Shown: positions 12,201 through 22,616 of the stretch, one piece after another
Layout of the letters: each line of letters starts with the position of its first letter
How positions within the stretch are numbered: position 1 is the first letter of the stretch
Notes under the pieces: generated by a model
The model's input: the letters and a program-made list of their open reading frames with translations, nothing else
Database searches by the model: none
Told to the model about the DNA's origin: nothing
Assembly (NCBI GenBank): GCA_032718475.1
Contig: JAUCBJ010008896.1
Location: forward strand, 1-64,000
DNA from: Nemertoderma westbladi
Lineage: Eukaryota > Xenacoelomorpha > Nemertodermatida > Nemertodermatidae
Direction: 5' to 3'
Length of the DNA: 64,000 nucleotides
Position numbers and translations under genes: made by a program

Positions 12201-12305
12201 CAACTTCTCACCGATCTCCCTATCCCTACTATGTCCCAACTCCTCTCTAATCCCCCTACCCTCACTGCGTCCCAACTCATCTCTCTGATCTCCCTACCCT
12301 TGCCT
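9181..12305 (+). repeat. 36-bp minisatellite array 1 (about 86 units)
   Basis: The unit is CTACCCTCACTGCGTCCCAA followed by CTCCTCTCTGATCTCC, 36 bp in all. Variants alternate at fixed sites: CCC/CTC before ACTG; GCG/GCA; CTCTCTGAT, CTCACCGAT, CTCACCGAC or CTCACCAAC. A few 35-bp units lose one C (e.g. near 9541, 10441, 11473, 11760). The last 250 bp are more diverged, as expected at an array edge. Because 36 is a multiple of three, long open frames arise on both strands; these are by-products of the periodicity. Confidence 0.97.
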
Positions 12306-12718
12306 GAACCCTACGCCGTTTCAACCAACCGCGACCAATTAATCGTTTGGTATCCTTAAGCGTTTTAATAGCCCCAAAAATGTTGTTTGTCCGGGAATTA
12401 TTTCAGTGTTTTTCTTATTTTTTTTTAGCAACCAACAATTCTCTGACTGATATTCGCTCCGGGTATAAGTTTATTTTCTATATAGAGTTTATTATTATCG
12501 CTTCACCGTACTCTGTCACACGAGAATAGCATTAAATAACTCAACAACCGTTTGGTTTTCTGAGACGAAATTACCACACCATCTAGCGGTTGTATTATAT
12601 TATTGCTTTTCTTATTATAAGTATCCGATAATAAAGTAGAAACTAGATACAATTAATTTCTTACAATTTCCAGGGCTAATCTCGCTATTTTTCATCGTTA
12701 TATATCATTATTAATATA
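12306..12718. other. Non-coding spacer between minisatellite and TTAA element
   Basis: Unique-looking AT-rich sequence without a convincing ORF. It separates array 1 from the first transposon of the nest. Confidence 0.5.
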
Positions 12719-12722
12719 TTAA

Positions 12723-13447
12723 GGGGGGGGGGGGGGGGGGTACACCATTTTCGGACAACTCTTCGATTTATCACTCTCAGGGTTTCAAAATTGTTTGGTT
12801 TTGGCTAAAATTTGGCATATGGGTGCATAAGATGCTATTCTACATGACAGGTCAGAAAAAATTGTTTTTTCGCAATTTAATATTAGTTAATACTAGTTAA
12901 CAATAAAAAAAAACTTGGTTGCGCTTAAAACCCTAAGGCTTTTACAGTTTTGAACCTAATCACATGAAAGTTTTTTTATATGATAGATCAAAGATGGGGC
13001 AACATAACTATCAGGCGAAATTTTGTTAAAATAATTCTGAACCGCTAGGTGGCGCTGCAAATTTATGCTAATTTTTAGGTTTTTTATAAATAGTATTAAA
13101 TTTTATTAACAAAAAATTTCGAAAAGTTGTCTGATATTTTTATGCAGGGTGGCTATCTAGACACCCACAGGAAGTTTCAGACTAATTACTCAAAAATTGT
13201 AGAAGTAGTAGGGTTTTGAAGTTGACAATTTCATGAAAAAAATATTTGGAGATACCGACCTTTCATTATACATAGTAATAGTAATTTCAATAGGATTCCC
13301 TAAATGGATATTTACATAACTTGAAAACTAAAAGAGCTGTTAAATAGCGGTTTTCAGATTTGGAAACACCATTCAGTGGTGCATTATAATAGACCATAAA
13401 AAAAATATTGACATATTTTGGACCAAAATGGTGTATCCCCCCCCCCC
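12723..13447. mobile_element. 725-bp MITE with G-run terminal inverted repeats and TTAA duplication
   Basis: TTAA flanks both sides (12719-12722 and 13448-13451). The left end is a G run then TACACCATTTTCGG; the right end is the inverse, CCAAAATGGTGTAT then a C run. There is no ORF. A TTAA duplication is typical of piggyBac and of a few other superfamilies (e.g. Kolobok), so the parent family is uncertain. Confidence 0.85.
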
Positions 13448-13575
13448 TTAATACTATATACTAAGAGTTCACATTCATGGACCGATAAACAGTTGCCCCC
13501 AATGATCGAAAAATGTTTAACCTAATTTGGTGAAAAATCTAAAACAAGGTGTGTAAATGGTTTCGCGTGGTATCG

Positions 13576-14306
13576 CTACTGAGGAGACTGAGCCTCAGCG
13601 CCTCGGTGAGGTGTGTTAGAGTTCGTGTTCGTGGGTTGATAAACAGTTTGCCCCAATGGGTTGAAAATATCGGCCCTAACTCTTATATTATCATCCGTTT
13701 TTTGGTGAAAGTCTAAAAGAAGGTGTGTAAATGGTTTTTGTGTGGCATTGCTATATGCTTGAACACTATAATTGCTATTTTTTGGGTACACTTGCTGCGC
13801 TATATAACTTATTTGACTTGCGTCGCGAGGATTTTTTGTGAAAATACAATATTTGGCATTTAGGCTTCTCGTCCGCGTTTCTGCTCCTTTACTGAAAACA
13901 TTTTGTGTTATATAGATAATGAAACAGGTCGTATGATGGCAGGTTTTTGGGAAGCTTTCTGTCAAACTCTCATCACTCTTACTTTCGCTTAGCAAGTCGT
14001 CTATAATAATCAGATCGTTTTCGTGGAAAATAGAATTGATTTTTTGTGGTAAACCTTTGAATAGATGTGTTATACCTGGGAATTCGGGTGGGGTGGCGCC
14101 ATAAAAGAATAATACACTCTTTGGGGTTATGTAAAAATCTAAATTTTTATTTTTTACAATTTTTGATACCAATACTGTTTTTCCGGAAGAACGGAAGAAC
14201 CCGCAATAATCATGGCCGAACCCATCTTGAAAGAGGCGTCGTATGATGTGATTGGTTCGTGTGATATCGCTGGCCCCTGTGAAATCATTGATAGGTGGTC
14301 ACTCAT
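13576..14306 (-). pseudogene. Polinton packaging ATPase (FtsK/HerA type), frameshifted
   Basis: In Polintons this P-loop ATPase is thought to drive DNA packaging into capsids. The minus-strand frame from ATG 14306 leads into a P-loop region at about 14205-14176. Downstream, in another frame, come a hydrophobic strand ending in IIIDDLL (Walker B), FPKTCHH, IIYITQNVF, SLNAKYCIF, KNPRDASQI and QQVYP, the family's conserved order. An exact 8-bp direct duplication (14185-14192 and 14193-14200, GGAAGAAC on the plus strand) sits inside the P-loop codons and shifts the frame, so the gene is inactivated. Total length of about 240 codons fits the family. The region below 13576 belongs to neither this gene nor any other I can name. 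Confidence 0.8.
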
Positions 14307-14414
14307 TAGATTGGAAATCTGGCAACTTGTCGGTTGACGCTTGTACCTGCGGTACTACAGTAGGTCTATACCCCCGGTGGGATTGCGCTATTTTTCTGCC
14401 TCTTACAGCCGTTA

Positions 14415-14771
14415 TTATGGGTGATATTTTCTGATAAGCGTTAAAAGCCCAATCATTAAACCAGAGATTAATAGATTTATAAATCCGCCCCTTTGCACCA
14501 ATCGTTTACGGTAAATTCTAATAGGATATTTGGCTGTTGGTTTTTTAGCAATTTCCCGTATAGTTTTTTTATGGCGTTTTAACCTCGCGATTGTTTGCTC
14601 AGGAATCTTTACGTTACCATTTAATACATTTAGAATAATATTAATTAGAAAACTTATAAGTTCGTCGGTTCCGCCAATGCGTTAGAAGGTTTTTCTACTG
14701 TTGGGGGAGGCGTTAGATAAGAACTTTAAATCCCCATCAAATTGTTTAATTAAAGTTTTGAGCGATTTCAT
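14415..14771 (-). pseudogene. Small basic RGGF-motif Polinton protein, one internal stop
   Basis: A 118-codon minus-strand frame from ATG 14771 to TAA 14415-14417 is interrupted only by TAA at 14682-14684 (codon 30). The second half reads RLKRHKKTIREIAKK, then RIYRKRLVQRGGF and a hydrophobic segment. A basic region followed by QRGGF plus a membrane-like tail is a pattern I associate with a small protein conserved in Polintons and adintovirus-like elements and compared with minor core/capsid proteins. The assignment is from pattern memory. It sits next to the ATPase on the same strand, as expected in a late-gene cluster. Confidence 0.55.
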
Positions 14772-14843
14772 TTACATATATATATATTAATATTAATAAC
14801 ATATATAAACGAGAACAATAATAGCGTGTAATAAAACATAAAA

Positions 14844-14947
14844 CACTGTCACCATTATAAATAGTATCGAGTATATGCGTGAGTGTGGTTTTTTGTGTAG
14901 TAATATCACTGTCACCATTATAAATAGTATCGAGTATATGCACGACT
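14844..14947. repeat. 63-bp tandem duplication cut by a transposon
   Basis: A unit beginning CACTGTCACCATTATAAATA occurs at 14844 and again at 14907. The second copy breaks at 14947, where the DDE element starts, and resumes at 22617 (ACGAGTGTGGTTTTTTGTGT). This reads out the pre-insertion sequence of the Polinton. Confidence 0.9.
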
Positions 14948-14989
14948 GGGGTCCTGATAAAACACCTAAGGCACCCTGGGACGCCCGGG

Positions 14990-15868
14990 GTGAAGAAATA
15001 CGAAAAGCGTGTTTCATGGATTGACAGTTTTCCTTCTAATACTGAACCAGTGTTTCGAAATGTTGCCATAATCGAGTATAAGGGAATATTTCCTACCTCT
15101 ACCGGTACCTCAACCGAGCACGAGCAGGTAGGCCTACCCTGTCAGTCTCAATATGTGTGCACCTCACCGGCAGCTATTGAACATGTGAAGGAAAGTCTTG
15201 AACGAAATATTCCACCGAGAGAAATTTATCAGGATATGTTATTGAATGATTCGACTGAAGCACCCCGTAATATCAGACAAATTTACAATGTAAAACAGAC
15301 TGGGAAGGCAAAAACAGGGAATGCAACAAACAATCTTGCAGATGATATTCTCGAGGATATATCATCTATAAATGAACACGAGTTTATTCAGACTGTTATT
15401 CACGAGAAAAACTCGCCTCCATTAATTATTCTATACAGTGATATTCAGGTGAAAGACATGAAACGTTTCCTTTCAACCGATACGGATTATCATTCAATTG
15501 TTGGAGTTGATATAACTTTTAATTTTGGTCCCTGTTATGTTACTTCCTTAGTTTACTAGAACAATTATCTGATCCGAAAAGAGAGTGGGGATTCACCAGT
15601 CTTTTTGGGGCCAATTTTCTTACATTGGGATGGTCTTCACCAGTCTTACTATAAATTTTTCTGCCAACTTCGATTAATATTCCATGACAACATAGACACT
15701 CAAATCGGCGGCGTGGATCTTATTTTGGGTTCGGATGAGGAGAAGGCAATCTTGAAAGCTATTAACACCTGCTTTCCTAAGGCTACGCAACTGCTGCTGT
15801 GTACTAAACATGTCCGCGATAATATCCTTCGACATCTCTATAACAATTATTTAGTGCACATGAAGTAA
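14990..15868 (+). pseudogene. Transposase, N-terminal and central part (MULE-like DDE)
   Basis: The frame enters just inside the left terminal repeat without an ATG, so the true N-terminus is missing. Landmarks in order: YSDIQVKDMKRFL, then VGVDITFNFGPCYVTSLVY (first catalytic Asp region), an in-frame TAG at 15557-15559, then GPIFLHWDG, DLILGSDEEKAI (second acidic region) and LLLCTKHVRDNI. This order is that of large transposase-derived proteins abundant in marine invertebrates. The frame ends at TAA 15866-15868. The N-terminal zinc finger and the link to the next piece are lost. Confidence 0.75.
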
Positions 15869-16840
15869 CATTAGCCGAAGCCAGTCTATGCGCGATCATT
15901 CACCCACAGTTAAGGGAAACTGGATTCGGGTGCTTTGAAGTTATTGAATTGCAGACCTACTGTATTATTCGATTGATCGTTCCTATATAATCTTTGACAA
16001 TATTATTCACTTTCGGGGAAATATTAACAGTTCCTTTAGGATGTGGCGCTTTAAGTATATAAACAGAGTTATGACTTATACTAAACACAACGAGATGGCT
16101 ACTGATTTTCGTAAATAGCGCATTCTTTAGGAGATGCTTTATTATCTGTCACACTGCTGCATACGACTTCACACTGCTGCACACTGATCTGCCGACCGTC
16201 ACTGAATTTGACCATATATAAGGAGGATAGCAACTGACACATGTAGGGATTATGAAATAGTATTTAATTCACACTAAAACCACTATAATGTAAGTCGCAA
16301 TTGCTACCGGTAACCGGTCCCTCTTACCTTCAGTAATCAAGAATATTGGGGTTTTATGATTATTTATCGGTATTCTCCAAATATAACAACATATCCATCA
16401 ACATATAACAATTAACAACAGACAGTAAACAGAAGTAAAATAATGCGGTGATAGTCAGCCAGTATCGGTAATACCGGTACCGCAGGTGCCAAGATATGTC
16501 CAGTCAGTAGTTTCATCAGTCAGGCCCAGTTGTTATGGTTTGTTGCCCAGTTGCACAGTGCAGATAATAGATTTATGTTCTTATAATCAAAGCCGTCTAA
16601 TGTTGGCCAAAGTCTGAAACTTCTAACACAGAAGTACAGAATAATTTCCAAGCAGTTGTTCTCGTTCAGAAAGGTAAACAAAGACCGTAATGCATTGCGC
16701 GGTTTTCCGTAGGCCTCTGTGCAAGATAAAATGAAAATCGCTCTGATTGGCCGAGCCTGAACAAAGAGAGGCTCCACGTGTACAGTAAACCAGCTGACAG
16801 ATTTCGTCATCGGAGTTCCAGTCTTTTAGAGTATTAGGCG
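15869..16840. other. Unassigned spacer inside the DDE element
   Basis: About 1 kb between two parts of the same transposase, longer than the missing protein segment would need. It is AT-rich, without a domain I can recognise, and probably an additional degraded insertion. Confidence 0.5.
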
Positions 16841-16985
16841 TATTGCGGCAGAAAATGGCTTGTTATGTCCGCTAAAACACCTACAGGGTACATTGCGGAG
16901 AAAATGGCTTGTTATGTCCGCTAAAACAACTAAACAGTTCATTGCGGAGAAAAATGACTTGTTATATCCGCAAAAGCTTTTACAC
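16841..16985 (+). repeat. About 50-bp tandem triplication
   Basis: ATTGCGG(A/C)AGAAAATGGCTTG-type units start at 16841, 16891 and 16940 (spacing 50 and 49 bp). They lie just before the transposase C-terminal piece and account for the frame confusion there. Confidence 0.85.
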
Positions 16986-16990
16986 CGGAT

Positions 16991-17128
16991 TTCTGTGACT
17001 ATTTCAAGTCGGTTGCTGATAGAATCAAGCAATATGTATTTCTTCCGAAACTGTCTAATAATAGTATTCCCATAAATTGGACCAACAACGCTAGCGAGAG
17101 CATTAACCACGTAATGAAGTTAGTGAAC
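16991..17128 (+). pseudogene. Transposase, third catalytic region
   Basis: The frame from 16991 reads FCDYFKSVADRIKQ and INWTNNASESINHVMKLV. The W-TNN-SES-NH signature normally carries the final catalytic acidic residue of this transposase family. The frame is cut at 17128 by the dimeric insertion and resumes at 20384. Confidence 0.75.
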
Positions 17129-20100
17129 ACGTTCGTGGGGCCTTCGCGCAGCACGAGGCCCAGTTATTAGATACAAATTAAAATTGAGCGACTGTATCAC
17201 AAAATCAGGTTTTGAGAAATTTACCCACACCACCAATCAATCAAAGAAAGGCGGACAGTACGTGTTCACCCCTTTTAATCCCCCCCCCACCCTTCCCAAC
17301 CACCAATACATAACCGGGACATCTACCACCCACGGAAGGGTAGCACGAACTTATTTCCAATCGCACGTTAAATATGCAAAGCCAGGTGGTTTATAGGAAT
17401 ATAATAAACGCAGTACTCGTTTTCATTATAAGCCTCTTTGCGTTCGTCCTGTTTTGTATTTAAATATATTTCTTAAACGCAGGCTAGGACGATCTTTATA
17501 ATAATAATAACTAGGGATGCGATCAATATGTGAAGCCAGGTGGTTTATATAACAATTTAGTCAACGCAGTACTCGTCTTCATTATATGCCTCGTTGCGCT
17601 CGTCGCTTGTCCTGTTTTGTCATAAAATATTTTTCCTAAACGCAGACTGACGATCTTTATACAGTTATAACTATGCGAAGTTTCGAAACTGTGCGAGTAA
17701 CTGTTGATACATCTATGTGGAGATGTGTGATATGTGGAGATGTGTGATACAACGCCAACTCGCATCTTATGCCGATGTAGTAATATGGGTATTGAAATAA
17801 TATTAAATCAATGTACACTCTTAAAGCTGCAGCGAAAAAATGTAGCTAATTTCCTAGGTTACATATAAAATAATAATATTATTTTTAAGAACATTAATTT
17901 TACTACTTTGCAAAAATTCAATTAAAAAATAACCAGACATATACATTGTGGAATAAACTATTTCAGAAGCCTACACAACAGCCATGCCATGGATTGTATT
18001 TATGTTATTATATCTGTCATTTACCTGAGATAGCAATACAACACTTATAGTAGAGTCAATACAGGAAGGATGTTGGGATGTTGGATTTCAAGAATGATGT
18101 CTGGTCTGGAATAGCAATACTGGTTGCCTATTACAGTACAATTCCTCTCTGGTTAGTCTACAGCCACAACTCCAAGCCAGCTAGCTCCACACCAGCAGAG
18201 ACTTGACCAATAATCATTCCCAGCAAATAGCTGCCTTACACACACATCCTTCCATCGTACCAGCATGTTAGCCAATAAATGAGCAGTATTTAATGAGAAT
18301 CAATTTTTTATGACGTTTTAATTACTTTAGATCAATTAAAGACACAATTAATAAAGCAAATCACTTGAACTAATTAAAAACTATAATAGAATGGCGTATG
18401 TGGATTACATCTGTATAATTTTAAGTATAATTATTTAAATCTTATACTGTAAAACAATTAATTTCCTTTAAAAGGCAGGTTGAAAATGGTGTTTTTACCG
18501 TAATCAACATAATTAACTAATTAACTGCTATTATCTTAGCTTCTCGAAGGCCACACGGAAATTCTACTTGGAAAATTTCTAAACTTTTGCCAAACAACAT
18601 GTGTACCAAGTTTAGATAGATTTCATCAAAGATTGGCTGAGTTATTAACGTTTAAAATTGGACGCGACAGAACGACAGAACGACACGTTCGTGGGGCCTT
18701 CGCGCAGCACGAGGCCCAGTTATGAGATACAAATTAAAATTGTGCGACTGTATCACAAAATCAGGTTATGAGATATTAACCCACACCACCAATTAATCAA
18801 AGAAAGGGGGACAGTACGTGTTCAGGTTCACCCCTTTTAATCTGCACACCCCCCCCCCCCCCTCCCCCCACCCACCAATACATAACCGCGACATCTACCA
18901 CCCACGGAAGGGTAGCACGAACTTATTTCCAATCGCACGTTAAATATGCAAAGCCAGGTGGTTTATAGGAATATAATAAACGCAGTACTCGTTTTCATTA
19001 TAAGCCTCTTTGCGTTCGTCTTGTTTTGTATTTAAATATATTTCTTAAACGCAGGCTAGGACGATCTTTATAATAATAATAACTAGGGATGCGATCAATA
19101 TGTGAAGCCAGGTGGTTTATATAACAATTTAGTCAACGCAGTACTCGTCTTCATTATATGCCTCGTTGCGCTCGTCGCTTGTCCTGTTTTGTCATAAAAT
19201 ATTTTTCCTAAACGCAGACTGACGATCTTTATACAGTTATAACTATGCGAAGTTTCGAAACTGTGCGAGTAACTGTTGATACATCTATGTGGAGATGTGT
19301 GATATGTGGATATGTGTGATACAACGCCAACGCATCTTATGCCGATGTAGTAATATGGGTATTGAAATAATATTAAATCAATGTACACTCTTAAAGCTGC
19401 AGCGAAAAAATGTAGCTAATTTCCTAGGTTACATATAAAATAATAATATTATTTTTAAGAACATTAATTTTACTACTTTGCAAAAATTCAATTAAAAAAT
19501 AACCAGACATATACATTGTGGAATAAACTATTTCAGAAGCCTACACAACAGCCATGCCATGGATTGTATTTATGTTATTATATCTGTCATTTACCTGAGA
19601 TAGCAATACAACACTTATAGTAGAGTCAATACAGGAAGGATGTTGGGATGTTGGATTTCAAGAATGATGTCTGGGCTGGAATAGCAATACTGGTTGTCTA
19701 TTACAGTACAATTCCTCTCTGGTTAGTCTACAGCCACAACTCCAAGCCAGCTAGCTCCACACCAGCAGAGACTTGACCAATAATCATTCCCAGCAAATAG
19801 CTGCCTTACACACACATCCTTCCATCGTACCAGCATGTTAGCCAATAAATGAGCAGTATTTAATGAGAATCAATTTTTTATGACGTTTTAATTACTTTAG
19901 ATCAATTAAAGACACAATTAATAAAGCAAATCACTTGAACTAATTAAAAACTATAATAGAATGGCGTATGTGGATTACATCTGTATAATTTTTAAGTATA
20001 ATTATTTAAATCTTATACTGTAAAACAATTAATTTCCTTTAAAAGGCAGGTTGAAAATGGTGTTTTTACCGTAATCAACTTAATTAACTAATTAACTGCT

Positions 20101-20383
20101 ATTATCTTAGCTTCTCGAAGGCCACACGGAAATTCTACTTGGAAAATTTCTAAACTTTTGCCAAACAACATGTGTACCAAGTTTGGATAGATTTCATCAA
20201 AGATTGGCTGAGTTATTAACATTTAAAATTGGACGCGACAGAACGACAGAACGACAGAACGACAGGTTGATTAATGGTACCACTACGCTAAGGCTCACTC
20301 ACTTCGTGGCTCGCCCCACAGAACGACAGGTTGATTAATGGTACCACTACGCTAAGGCTCACTCACTTCGTGGCTCGCCCCAC
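17129..20383 (+). mobile_element. Dimeric non-autonomous element, two 1556-bp units with one right end
   Basis: The left end ACGTTCGTGGGGCCTTCGCG occurs at 17129 and 18685, so the unit is 1556 bp and tandem (about 98% identical by eye). The right end, GGCTCACTCACTTCGTGGCT followed by CGCCCCAC, occurs only after the second unit, duplicated with a 64-bp period (to about 20319 and 20383). AAC at 17126-17128 and 20384-20386 looks like a 3-bp target duplication. The ends share a short GTGGGGC inverted repeat. No transposase is encoded. It interrupts the host transposase. Confidence 0.8.
17372..17662 (+). repeat. 154-bp internal direct duplication within each 1556-bp unit
   Basis: AAGCCAGGTGGTTTATA recurs at about 17379 and 17533 with similar downstream text (AACGCAGTACTCGT, then CGATCTTTATA). 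The same pair is present in the second unit near 18952 and 19106. Confidence 0.8.
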
Positions 20384-20386
20384 AAC

Positions 20387-20744
20387 TGGAAGCCGCAATC
20401 TGAATTTGATAGACAAACTACAAAAGATTGTACAACTTCAGTACACAGATATGCGGCAAGCACTACAAGGGAATTTTGAACTAGACAATTCCCTTGCGAA
20501 GTTCCGCATCAATCATGTTGTTTGGCAATCAATGTCTGAGGAAGAGAAAGATGAAACCTTCAGTAGGTTTCTTAAGTTTAGTGCTAAACGTAAGATCGCG
20601 TCCATTGTTGCTAAAGGAAGACCATTTGTGATCCCTAAAAAGGACCGTGTTGCGAAGAAACACGGACAGAAGAAGAAAAGTCCTCTGGCGACTAGAACTC
20701 AAACCCGGAAGAGGCTGGCGGTAAACTCTAAGCCATGGCGTTAG
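20387..20744 (+). pseudogene. Transposase C-terminal piece
   Basis: After the insertion the frame resumes with RNLNLIDKLQKIV, QYTDMRQALQGNFEL, FRINHVVWQSMSEEEKDE and a very basic tail (KKHGQKKKSPLATRTQTRKR), ending with TAG at 20742-20744. This is the usual C-terminal region of the family. Typing across the junction suggests a small extra deletion just after it. Codons 5' of 20387 in this frame come from the inserted element. Confidence 0.7.
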
Positions 20745-20854
20745 ATAGGACTCTTGTAGACTATATAGAGATCAGAGATCATTTGATACAGAACACTTAA
20801 CTCTCTCTCTAGTTTTGAGTTTTAGCCTTGAGTTAGTTTTTATTTGGAACTTAA

Positions 20855-22349
20855 CCCTATTAAACCCGGGGGGGGGGGGGGTCAATATGACCCTCCCCGT
20901 GGTTTTTTTATTACAATTCTGAAACAAACGCAGTTAGGAATCTGAAATTTTATGACTTTTCCTAAAAATCTATTGTCTTCCTAGTAGTGAAAACCGTTTT
21001 CAAAAATATTGGGTAGTTTTCGAGTTATAGCACCATTTTTTAACCCTACTTTTTGGCACTTTTTTTGAGACGTTTTTTGAAAATTACATTTCATTAAATA
21101 TGAATTGTAACATCTCTATTTTTGATTTACACCGGTTTTTTGGTGTTAGAAATTGGATGGAATTCATATAAATTGATTTAGAAATTTCAAACTTGTTTTT
21201 TTCGGCGGGTGCCAATTTTTGGTGCCAGCACCAAATATTGAAATATGTCAATTTTGTCAATTGATTGTGTGAAACTTGTTTTATACGCAATTGGGGTTTT
21301 TTGGGGTTCTGGTTTCGATGAATTATATACGAGTTGCACCAAGCGTATCAAACTTGTATTTTTCGGTGGTGGGTGCAAATTTTGGTGCTAGCACGAAATT
21401 TTTAAAATCCATTCAATTGATAAAATTGTTTGTGACAATTTATTTCTTGCGTTTTAGAGGTTTATGGCTATTCTGAATTGAATGGAATATATAATTTTCG
21501 AACTAGGCATCTCAAACTTGTATTTTTCGGAAGTGGGTGCAAAATGTGGTGCTAGCACCAAATTTTGAAAACCATCAAATATATAAATTGATTGTGTCAC
21601 CTTGTTTCTTGCGTTATACGGGTTTGTGAGGGTTCTGAATTCAATGGAATCAGTAAAAATTTCATAAGAGTTTTCAAACTTGTTTTTTTCGCCGGTGGGT
21701 GAAAATTGTTGTGCCAGCACCAAATTTTGGAAAATAAGCAAATTGATCAGTAGATAGTATCATCTTGTTTATTGCGTTATACGGGTTTATCAGGGTCCTG
21801 AATCCGATGGAATCAATAAAAACAACACTGGACATCGCAAACTTGTACTTTTTGGTGATGGGTACGAAATTTGGTCCTAGCACCAAAATTTGCCAAATTA
21901 CGCCGAAAAATACAAGTAGCAATGATGGGGAATTTTAGAAATGTATTCCATTAGAATCAGCGCCTTAGAAAACCTGAAAATGTGAATTTATAGCATCGTA
22001 TAAGTGAATTAAAAATTTTGTGTTCTAGCTGAAAAGTGCTGTTTACTTGTTTTTTTCATTTTTTTCCTACGCAGAGAAGACTAAACAGCCATTTATAGTA
22101 ATCATATCATTTTTAAATATTTTGCAATGTATTTTTCGCCCCAGAAAACCTGTATTGAAAAACAATTAGACGAAAAATGTAACTTTCAAATTTTCTTAAA
22201 ATTGTGCACTACTTGTAATTTTGGTGCTGCAATATAACCACCCCAGTACATTTTTTCGAAAATTGACCCCAATATCCCCTTCAATCGACCTTCAATATGA
22301 CCCCCGCCCCGGTATTTGTACAACATTTTATAGCCCGGTACTAATAGGG
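20855..22349. mobile_element. piggyBac-type non-autonomous element, 1495 bp
   Basis: TTAA lies at 20851-20854 and 22350-22353. The ends are CCCTATTAAACCCGGGG and the inverse CCCGGTACTAATAGGG, and both subterminal regions contain TCAATATGACCC. TTAA duplication and CCCT ends are the piggyBac signature. There is no transposase, so it must have been mobilised in trans. The left end has a G homopolymer (about 20868-20881). Confidence 0.9.
21180..21915. repeat. Degenerate minisatellite, about 160-bp unit, inside the piggyBac-type element
   Basis: The phrase TCAAACTTGTATTTTTCGG, followed by GTGGGTGCAAATTTTGGTGC and AGCACCAAATTTT, recurs about five times with substitutions. It gives several spurious short ORFs on both strands. 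Confidence 0.75.
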
Positions 22350-22616
22350 TTAAGCTTTATGATTTAATATAAAATAAAATATCATTGTTCATTTTATTTG
22401 TTATTGAATTCATTATATAGATGTTATTGAAATACAAATAATATTTAATTCAATATTGTTAGAGAATTATATACTACGGTAATATTTATTTCAGGGCGCC
22501 ACCGGGCGTCTTCAGGGCGCCTCCGGCCGTTCCCGGGCGCCACCGGGCGTCCCCGGGTGCCTCCGGGCCCCTCAGGGCGCTCATGGGCACCTCAGGGCGT
22601 GTTTTATCAGGACCCC

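Larger units (their letters stand above)
14948..22616 (+). mobile_element. DDE-transposase element with GGGGTCCTGATAAAACAC ends
   Basis: GGGGTCCTGATAAAACAC begins at 14948 and its exact complement ends at 22616. The flanks ACGACT (left) and ACGAGT (right) suggest a 4-6 bp target duplication, supported by the intact first copy of the 63-bp repeat. The right subterminal region (about 22489-22600) is a GC-rich tandem of GGGCGCC(A/T)CCGGGCG-like words. Without its two nested insertions the element is about 2.9 kb. The superfamily is open: MULE-like or an IS3EU-type relative. Confidence 0.85.

Noticed and set aside
9181-12305. CRISPR-like array
   Set aside because: There is no repeat-spacer alternation; units are contiguous and similar over their whole length, in a eukaryotic context.
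17523-19388. Minus-strand ORFs repeated in the two 1556-bp units
   Set aside because: They differ between units by frame-disrupting indels, and no domain is recognisable.
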